11,048 nt of DNA, taken from the NCBI GenBank assembly GCA_937968015.1, contig CALBSO010000029.1, forward strand, positions 1 through 11,048, in the 5' to 3' direction. The notes under the pieces were generated by a model. The model was given only the letters and a program-made list of their open reading frames with translations, was not told where the DNA came from and did not search any database. Below are positions 6,457-11,048 of the stretch, in pieces (positions within the stretch are counted from its first letter, which is position 1; every line of letters begins with the position of its first letter). The stretch comes from an uncultured Thermomicrobia bacterium. Lineage in GTDB: Bacteria > Chloroflexota > Chloroflexia > Thermomicrobiales > JALYUS01. Made by a program: the position numbers and the translations under genes.

Positions 6457-7959
6457 CTCGGCTTCCTCGAGCAACCACGCGCCGGGCTTCCGCCCCGGTT
6501 CATACTGACAGGCCGGGCAGCATAGCGGGCTTATCCCGCGCTTGACGATCTGCGCGTTCTCCGCCGCTCGATCAACCCACGCATGGTCAGCGAGGGTGAT
6601 GGGGTCGGCCTGCTCCACCTCCTCGCGCGGGAGGGCAAGATGCTCCGCCCAGAGGTCTATCCGCAGATTGCGCGCGATGGTGGCGTCGGCGATCACCGCG
6701 TTGATCTCGCTGTCCGTAAAGAAGCCACGCTCGTTCAGGTTCGCCGAACCGATCGTCAGCCATTCATCGTCAATAATCGCCATCTTCGCGTGGACATAAA
6801 TCGGCCGGTAGGTGAAGGCATGCACGCCGCTGCTCGGCCCCGAGGCGTAGGGGCAATAGACCGAGAGAATGCCGCGCCCATTGTCCACATCGCACAGCCG
6901 CAAGACGTGCTTGTCGTTGTCATATGCGCCGCTGTAGGCGCGCGCCGGTAGCACGATAATCACACGGAACGGATCGCTTCGCCGCCGGTTTATCGCCTCG
7001 ATCAGCGCATCCATGATCTCCTCAGACCAGAGATACTGATTCTCCAGGTAGATGAGACGCCGCGCCTGCCGGATCGCGTGGATGTAGGCGTGGAAGATGC
7101 CGTACTCTCCCTGAGGGGCGAAGGGATAAATCTTCTCGGGAATCGTCCGCACGATCTGCACCGCAGTCTGCCAGACGGGTTCGTAGACCGGGTCACGGTG
7201 CGGGAGATGCTCCTCACCCGTCGTCGCAGCCCAACGCTGGCGGAAATTGCGCTCGACATCGGCGACCGCCTCGCCTTCGATGCGCACCTGCATATCGTGC
7301 CAGTTCGGCCCGGAGCGTAGCGGATGACTCTGCCGATCCCAGCGATCCCCCTGGAAGGTCGTCAGGTCCATCCCGCCGACAAAGGCGATCCGCCCATCAA
7401 CGACAATCGCCTTTTGATGATGGCAATGGCTGATCCGGGCGCTGTCGTCGAGTTCACAGCGCACGTTGCCGCGCGCTTCCCGCAAAAGAGTTTGCTGGGC
7501 TTCCTTCACCGTGCGCGTCGTCGGTTGCAGGAGCGCGGGCGCGCCGCTCCACAACAGGATGCGCACCGGGACGCGCTGCGCCGTCTCGCTCAGGAGATCG
7601 AGTAATCGCGTTTCCGTGAGCGCGTCCGTGTGATGGCGCGCGAGCGGAATGTACGGCGTCAGGGACCAGCCGGCAATGTAGACGTACGCGGTTGCCTGTG
7701 AGAGCGCGTCCTGGAGGGCGGCGAAGAAATGCTCGCCATCAATGAGCGGCGTGGCACGGTTGTGTCGCCGTGGAGGGGCATCGGCGGGATACCACCGGGG
7801 ATCGTCCGCCCACCATACGTCCGGCGTCCGTGGGGGCGTTTCGCCATCCACTCCGTCATAACGCAGTGTGTGATGGTGACGGAGACGCCGGTGCAGCGGG
7901 CCGAGCGCGCGATGAATCTGACGGCCGGCGACGGATTCGAGCGCGGTAAGCAAGGGCAC
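6436..7959 (-). CDS. Phospholipase D family protein with two HKD motifs
   Basis: 507-aa phosphodiesterase of the PLD superfamily; members hydrolyse or transfer phosphodiester bonds, mostly in phospholipids. Two complete HxKxxxxD motifs are visible: H181-K183-D188 (HHQKAIVVD) and H390-K392-D397 (HAKMAIID), each followed by the usual G-S/G-x-N/D-type segment (GGMD, GSANLNERG). The middle segment with IYLENQYLWSEE resembles the ENQ motif of eukaryote-like phospholipases D rather than cardiolipin synthases. No N-terminal membrane segment is seen; the first 60 residues are Arg/His-rich. The C-terminus has a short Cys cluster, CCPAC, of unknown meaning. I choose GTG 7959 because AAGGAGGAG ends seven bases in front of it; the ATG at 8007 (523 aa) lacks a ribosome site and may lie at or before the transcription start. 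Convergent with the sigma operon. Substrate unknown. Confidence 0.9.
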   Translation of the reverse strand: MPLLTALESVAGRQIHRALGPLHRRLRHHHTLRYDGVDGETPPRTPDVWWADDPRWYPADAPPRRHNRATPLIDGEHFFAALQDALSQATAYVYIAGWSLTPYIPLARHHTDALTETRLLDLLSETAQRVPVRILLWSGAPALLQPTTRTVKEAQQTLLREARGNVRCELDDSARISHCHHQKAIVVDGRIAFVGGMDLTTFQGDRWDRQSHPLRSGPNWHDMQVRIEGEAVADVERNFRQRWAATTGEEHLPHRDPVYEPVWQTAVQIVRTIPEKIYPFAPQGEYGIFHAYIHAIRQARRLIYLENQYLWSEEIMDALIEAINRRRSDPFRVIIVLPARAYSGAYDNDKHVLRLCDVDNGRGILSVYCPYASGPSSGVHAFTYRPIYVHAKMAIIDDEWLTIGSANLNERGFFTDSEINAVIADATIARNLRIDLWAEHLALPREEVEQADPITLADHAWVDRAAENAQIVKRGISPLCCPACQYEPGRKPGAWLLEEAEALTFEH

Positions 7960-8009
7960 GGGCGGTCTCCTCCTTCTGCGCCATGACGACCGGGAATCCG
8001 GCTCCATGC

Positions 8010-8040
8010 ATCATACGGATCATAGCCGAATCGTGGCCAA
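8010..8040 (-). promoter_or_regulatory. Candidate promoter for the PLD gene, two overlapping -10 boxes
   Basis: On the minus strand TATGAT occurs twice, nine bases apart (8024-8019 and 8015-8010), 5 of 6 matches to TATAAT. TTGGCC (8040-8035) lies 19 bases before the second box. A start from that box would fall near 8003, downstream of the ATG at 8007, which favours the GTG at 7959 as the true translation start. Confidence 0.4.
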
Positions 8041-8152
8041 ATGTATCAGGCATTACGACGCGCACGTCTGACCGACGATGGTTGCCTCATCAGGCAGATA
8101 GCGCGGGCATCCCCCGGCAGTATAGGATTTCCTCGGCGCGAGCATCTGAGTC

Positions 8153-8398
8153 ATGGGGAATGGTGATCGTGCCACGGAACAGTACGACCAACTGACTCGT
8201 GAGCAGATTGAAGCCGCACTCGACTACTATCACAAACATCCCGCCCGCATTGAGGAGGACATCGAGCGTCATGCCCGTGTGTGGGCGAAACTGATCGGCC
8301 CCACACAACAGGTGGCTTATTGTAGCGGTGCTGGCACCGCGTTCAGATCGTCAGGATGCTGTTCCATCGCAAGCATTCTGAGACTGTCGGGATCGTAG
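8153..8398 (+). pseudogene. DUF433 C-terminal remnant
   Basis: The frame holds the C-terminal helices of the DUF433 family (small proteins often found with PIN-like toxins): residues 9-47, including QLTREQIEAALDYYHKHP (13-30) and the charged helix EEDIERHARVWAKL. The N-terminal half of the family, with its RGTRIPV-type segment, is absent. An in-frame TGA lies directly upstream of the ATG and there is no ribosome site. After about residue 50 the frame runs antisense into the DUF2442 gene (8317-8398), and the residues there are not family-like. It thus looks like a broken gene whose ends were lost, overlapping the neighbour's 3' end. A short functional protein cannot be fully ruled out. Confidence 0.6.
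8279..8306 (-). other. Hairpin just after the DUF2442 stop
   Basis: GTGTGGG (8279-8285) and CCCACAC (8300-8306) form a perfect 7-bp inverted repeat with a 14-base loop, 11 bases beyond the DUF2442 stop. It lacks a U-run and lies inside the DUF433 remnant, so it may be a weak terminator or chance. Confidence 0.3.
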
Positions 8399-8652
8399 TC
8401 AAAGCCATTCGGCCAGGCGATGGTACCAAGTTCATCATTTACATGCAGCTCGCGGAACGCTTCGGGGTCGCGGAGAACGACGCCGAGATTGTCGGCGCTA
8501 TCATCGTGGAGGTTAATGCGTGCGCGATACCCATCCTTGAAGGTCAGCATCACGACGAACGGCATGCGCTTATCCACTTCCGCTTTGATGATGCGTTGCG
8601 GCCGCCAGGTTCCGGCAATCTCAAGTTCCTCAGCGGTACTCGTTGTTTCCAC
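8317..8652 (-). CDS. DUF2442 domain protein
   Basis: 111-aa soluble protein of the DUF2442 family, which is often encoded beside DUF4160 genes in an arrangement suspected, but not shown here, to be toxin-antitoxin-like. The domain covers about residues 20-91. Diagnostic segments are LTFKDGYRARINL (36-48), DPEAFRELHV (62-71) and GTIAWPNGFDYDPDSL (76-91), which match the family's F-DG, F and WPNG-D--PD-L pattern. The ATG at 8652 has AGGAG with normal spacing. The N-terminal 18 residues and the acidic tail (97-111) are variable. Directly upstream is only a 24-codon remnant of the usual DUF4160 partner. There is no promoter of its own that I can see; the transketolase terminator lies about 100 bases upstream on the same strand. 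Confidence 0.82.
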   Translation of the reverse strand: METTSTAEELEIAGTWRPQRIIKAEVDKRMPFVVMLTFKDGYRARINLHDDSADNLGVVLRDPEAFRELHVNDELGTIAWPNGFDYDPDSLRMLAMEQHPDDLNAVPAPLQ

Positions 8653-8668
8653 ATGATGCTCCTATTCG

Positions 8669-8743
8669 TCACTGATGCGGTGGCGGATGGTCTTTGAAGT
8701 ACATCGTGATTGTTATTCCGTCGAAGACCGCGATCACTTGCAT
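8669..8743 (-). pseudogene. DUF4160 stump (N-terminal 24 codons)
   Basis: The 24-residue reading, MQVIAVFDGITITMYFKDHP followed by PPHQ, matches the characteristic N-terminus of DUF4160 proteins (pattern: I-F-GI-I-MYF-DH-PPH-H). In the family a further 50-70 residues follow PPHFHA. Here a TGA comes right after PPHQ, and the next bases lead straight into the DUF2442 ribosome site (16 bases between the stop and the next ATG). No family residues continue in either other frame, so a deletion explains this better than a frameshift. The ATG at 8743 lies just past the U-rich tail of the transketolase terminator and has no ribosome site. Confidence 0.7.
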
Positions 8744-8746
8744 ACA

Positions 8747-8777
8747 ACAGAAACGGGAGGAGCACAATCCCCTCCCG
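8747..8777 (-). terminator. Rho-independent terminator of the transketolase gene
   Basis: On the minus strand a 7-bp GC-rich stem, CGGGAGG (8777-8771) with CCTCCCG (8760-8754), has a 10-base loop and is followed by TTTCTGTTG, a U-rich tail. It begins 20 bases after the transketolase stop, which is the expected place. It would also separate that gene from the DUF4160/DUF2442 pair. Confidence 0.8.
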
Positions 8778-8797
8778 CTCGCGCATCGCAAACGGTG

Positions 8798-10660
8798 CTA
8801 CTTCACGACTTCGCGCACCTTCGCGGCGATACTGTTTGCGTCAATGCCCTCGTAGGCGAGCAGTTCGGCGGGCTTGCCGGAGTGCGGTGTCTTCGTCACG
8901 GCGAGTTTCGTCACGGAGACCTTCGGGTCGGTAGCGAAGACATTGAGTACCGCGTCCCCGAGGCCACCCTCGAACCAGTGATCCTCGACGACGAGCACGC
9001 GGTTGTGCGTCGCGTGCGCCGCGTTACTGATCGTCTTCGCGTCAAGCGGCTTGACACTGTAGGCATCCACGACGCGGATGTTGATGCCGTCCGCCTTCAG
9101 CAGGTCGTACGCCTTGACCGCCTCGGCGAGGGTGATGCCCGCACCGATCACGGTGACGGTGTCCTTGTCGGAGTGCTTGACGACCTTCGCGCCGCCAATC
9201 GGGAACTTCTCGTTGTTGTCGTAAATGACCGGCGTGTCGGCGCGGGTCGTCTGGATATAGACGACGCCATCCTGCTGCGCCGCTTCCGCCAGTAGCCGCT
9301 CGGTTGAAACGGCGTCCGCCGGATAGAGCACCGTACTGCCGTGGACCGCACGCATCATCGCCAGTTCTTCGAGGCCCATCTGCGACGCGCCGTCCTCGCC
9401 GATCGAGACGCCTGCGTGCGAGCCGGTGAGCACCATGTTCGCCTCGGAGAGCGCGCCCATGCGGATCTGGTCGTACGCCCGCGTGAAGAAGGCGGCGAAG
9501 GTCGAGACGAACGGCCGCTTCTTCATCCGCGCCAGCCCGACCGCGACGCCGACCATGTTCTGCTCCGCGATGAACATCTCGAAGAAGTGGTCGGGGTGCG
9601 CCTGCTGGAAGATTTCCGAGTACGACGAGTTCTTCACGTCGCCATCGAGCGCGACGACATGCGCGTTCGCATCGCCGAGTTTTTTCAGGCCATTGCCGTA
9701 GGCGCGGCGGGTGGCGATCATCTGGCCGAGTGTGTAGTTGGGTGCGGCGGGCTGCGTGAAGGCGGGGGTGGTGTCGCGCATCGCGGCCGGTCTCCGCACG
9801 CCGCCGCGCAGTTCGGTATTGACGGGGCCGAGTTCTTCCAACGCCTTTTTCAAGTCCGCCTCGGAGAGCGCCTTGCCATGCCAGCCGTTCTGATCCGCGA
9901 TGAAGGGCGCGCCCTTGCCCTTGATCGTATTCGCGATCAGCGCGACCGGCTGGCCCTTGACCGTCCTCGCCTCATCGAAGGCGCGGCAGATCGCGCCCAT
10001 GTCGTGGCCGTCCACCTCGATGACGTGCCAACCGAACGCCTTGACGCGAGCCGCATAGACGCCGATGTCGTGCTGGTACGCCGTCGGCTGGCTCTGCCCG
10101 AGGCGGTTGACATCCACGATGCCGATCAGGTTATCGAGTTTGTAGTTCGCGGCGCTGGCAAATGCCTCCCAGAGCGACCCCTCCGCCATCTCGCCGTCAC
10201 CCATCAGGACGTAGACGGTGAAATCCTGCTTGTCGAGATACTTGCCGCTGATTGCCTCGCCGACGCCAATTGAAAGCCCCTGACCGAGCGAGCCGGTCGC
10301 CGCCTCCACCCACGGCAGGCGCGAGGTCGGATGCCCTTCGAGGCGACTACCGAACTTCCGCAGCGTCATCAACTCCTCTTCGCTGACCGCGCCGGCGACG
10401 GTATAGAGCGAGTAGAGGAGCGGCGAGGCATGCCCCTTCGAGAAGATCACCCGATCGTTGTTCGGCTGACGGGCCTCATCGAAGTTGTACTGCATCTCGC
10501 GGAAGAAGACGACCGTCATCAAATCGGCGGCGGACATCGAGGAGGTCGGGTGGCCGGAACCCGCCTTCGTTGTCGAGACCATGCTGTAGTAGCGGACGAG
10601 CCGCGCGAGGTTTTCCAGTTCGCCGGTCGTTGGCGTCGCGGTCGCGGTCATGGTAGCCAT
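8798..10660 (-). CDS. tkt: Transketolase, animal-type single-chain
   Basis: 620-aa thiamine-diphosphate enzyme that moves two-carbon ketol units between sugar phosphates in the pentose phosphate pathway (and the Calvin cycle where present); cytoplasmic dimer. The N-terminal TPP-binding domain has GSGHPTS (34-40, His37), KGHASP (75-80, His77) and the metal/TPP motif GDGE to N (154-185). The pyrimidine domain has the catalytic IAEQNM (364-369, Glu366) and FFTRAYDQIR (391-400). The C-terminal domain runs from about 490 (VEDHWFEGG at 558-566). Residue positions of His37, His77, Asp155, Asn185, Glu366 and the SHAGVSIGED segment fall at or next to those of human transketolase, so it belongs to that type rather than the longer E. 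coli-type. The ATG at 10660 has GGAGGA six bases upstream; ATG 10666 is too close to it. It ends with a Rho-independent terminator. Confidence 0.96.
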   Translation of the reverse strand: MATMTATATPTTGELENLARLVRYYSMVSTTKAGSGHPTSSMSAADLMTVVFFREMQYNFDEARQPNNDRVIFSKGHASPLLYSLYTVAGAVSEEELMTLRKFGSRLEGHPTSRLPWVEAATGSLGQGLSIGVGEAISGKYLDKQDFTVYVLMGDGEMAEGSLWEAFASAANYKLDNLIGIVDVNRLGQSQPTAYQHDIGVYAARVKAFGWHVIEVDGHDMGAICRAFDEARTVKGQPVALIANTIKGKGAPFIADQNGWHGKALSEADLKKALEELGPVNTELRGGVRRPAAMRDTTPAFTQPAAPNYTLGQMIATRRAYGNGLKKLGDANAHVVALDGDVKNSSYSEIFQQAHPDHFFEMFIAEQNMVGVAVGLARMKKRPFVSTFAAFFTRAYDQIRMGALSEANMVLTGSHAGVSIGEDGASQMGLEELAMMRAVHGSTVLYPADAVSTERLLAEAAQQDGVVYIQTTRADTPVIYDNNEKFPIGGAKVVKHSDKDTVTVIGAGITLAEAVKAYDLLKADGINIRVVDAYSVKPLDAKTISNAAHATHNRVLVVEDHWFEGGLGDAVLNVFATDPKVSVTKLAVTKTPHSGKPAELLAYEGIDANSIAAKVREVVK

Positions 10661-10732
10661 GGGCATTCCTCCATCAGTAGCATGCACATCCCCGCACGGC
10701 TGCGGAAATAGAGTGATTCCTACGCTGCACCT

Positions 10733-10795
10733 ATTGTGCCACACACGCGGCAATGAGCAACGAGGAAGGGGCCCCGCTCGTCCTCAGTCCTCGTT
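10733..10795 (-). promoter_or_regulatory. Transketolase promoter candidate overlapped by an inverted repeat
   Basis: On the minus strand TTGCTC (10760-10755) and CACAAT (10738-10733) are 16 bases apart and preceded by TG, giving a leader of about 65 bases. The -35 overlaps one arm of a perfect 8-bp inverted repeat, AACGAGGA (10759-10766) and TCCTCGTT (10788-10795). The loop contains GGGGCCCC. The repeat could be an operator for both divergent genes or a hairpin; the binding protein is unknown. Confidence 0.4.
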
Positions 10796-10807
10796 CCTGC
10801 TCCGCTG

Positions 10808-10848
10808 TGGTAGCATACACGCATCGAATTTGTGCCCCATCCAAGGAG
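10808..10848 (+). promoter_or_regulatory. Extended -10 and ribosome binding site of the proline-rich protein gene
   Basis: TGGTAGCAT (10808-10816) is an extended -10 candidate (TG, one base, TAGCAT, 4 of 6). AAGGAG (10843-10848) lies six bases before the GTG at 10855 and is a near-ideal ribosome binding site, which fixes the start. Confidence 0.5.
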
Positions 10849-10854
10849 CGCCGC

Positions 10855-11048
10855 GTGAATCAGCCACCGCTCTCGCCACCTGTGCATCCGGACGATATGC
10901 CGGAGCCTGACGCGCCCGACACAACTCCCCCCGAACGGGAATCCATTGAAGGGCGAGCCGATGTGCAGGCAAAGGCCGATGAAGGTCCCACTGGCGAGGA
11001 ACGGAAGGCGGCGAACGTCGTGCCACCGCCCACTCCGCGCCCTCCCGC
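10855..11048 (+). CDS. Proline/acid-rich protein, N-terminal part (runs off the window)
   Basis: Only the first 64 codons are present, starting from GTG with an excellent ribosome site. The visible part is low-complexity, rich in Pro, Glu, Asp and Ala (for example NQPPLSPPVHPDD at the start and VVPPPTPRPP at the end) and is probably disordered. No domain, signal peptide or membrane segment is visible. Such leaders precede many membrane or secreted proteins, but nothing here allows a functional call. It diverges from transketolase and may share its regulatory region. Confidence 0.65.
   Translation, partial: MNQPPLSPPVHPDDMPEPDAPDTTPPERESIEGRADVQAKADEGPTGEERKAANVVPPPTPRPP

Noticed and set aside
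7856..8065. Minus-strand frame reading DTFGHDSAMIRMMHGAGFPV, somewhat like the tail of Cof-type HAD phosphatases
   Set aside because: It has no upstream HAD motifs, a stop lies just before it, and it overlaps the well-supported PLD start in another frame; the resemblance is probably chance.
8090..8308. Minus-strand 72-codon frame with RGTITIP and AEEIL, reminiscent of the missing DUF433 N-terminus, suggesting an inversion
   Set aside because: Spacing between the two pieces is too short for the family, and most of the frame is antisense to the clear DUF433 helices.
9341..10273. 310-codon open frame on the plus strand opposite transketolase
   Set aside because: Arg/Asp/His-rich mirror of the transketolase codons; no motif, no ribosome site.
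10784..11026. 80-codon minus-strand frame at the right edge
   Set aside because: Opposite a plus-strand gene with a near-ideal ribosome site; no motif.

Overview
The window is GC-rich bacterial DNA, compactly coded on both strands, with gene content of a free-living bacterium. A Chloroflexota-like (Thermomicrobia-type) source seems plausible from three features: an animal-type transketolase, a two-HKD PLD of the eukaryote-like subclass, and an ECF sigma / membrane protein / DUF5666 set. This is only a hint, because no phylogenetic marker is present. The left edge is not genomic: bases 1-42 are an Illumina Nextera adapter with its i5 index, so this is the physical end of an assembled contig.

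Region by region. 43-1775 (-): DEAD-box RNA helicase with a DbpA-type RNA-binding domain, its 3' end cut off by the adapter. 1753-3788 (-): a SAM-dependent methyltransferase followed by a YkuE-like metallophosphoesterase, joined by a TGATG overlap; the phosphoesterase frame runs about 95 codons beyond the family's usual end, into the helicase start. 3985-4665 (+): comF. 4745-6427 (+): ECF sigma factor, two-TM protein (possible anti-sigma) and an exported DUF5666 protein, tightly packed as an operon. 6436-7959 (-): phospholipase D family protein, convergent with the sigma operon, with a 9-bp inverted repeat over the junction. About 8000-8790: a small graveyard of toxin-antitoxin-like genes, with a DUF433 half-gene (+), an intact DUF2442 gene (-) and a 24-codon stump of DUF4160 (-). 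8798-10660 (-): transketolase with its own terminator. 10855-11048 (+): start of a proline-rich protein cut by the window end, divergent from transketolase.

The genes mostly form independent small units: RNA metabolism (helicase), central carbon metabolism (transketolase), DNA uptake/phosphoribosyltransferase-like (comF), envelope or stress signalling (sigma operon) and lipid/phosphodiester chemistry (PLD, metallophosphoesterase). I see no CRISPR array, rRNA, tRNA, complete insertion sequence or phage module. I do not see a clearly new multi-gene system. The most unusual items are the DUF4160 stump retained in front of an intact DUF2442, the neighbouring DUF433 remnant, the sigma/two-TM/DUF5666 triad, and the over-long phosphoesterase tail.
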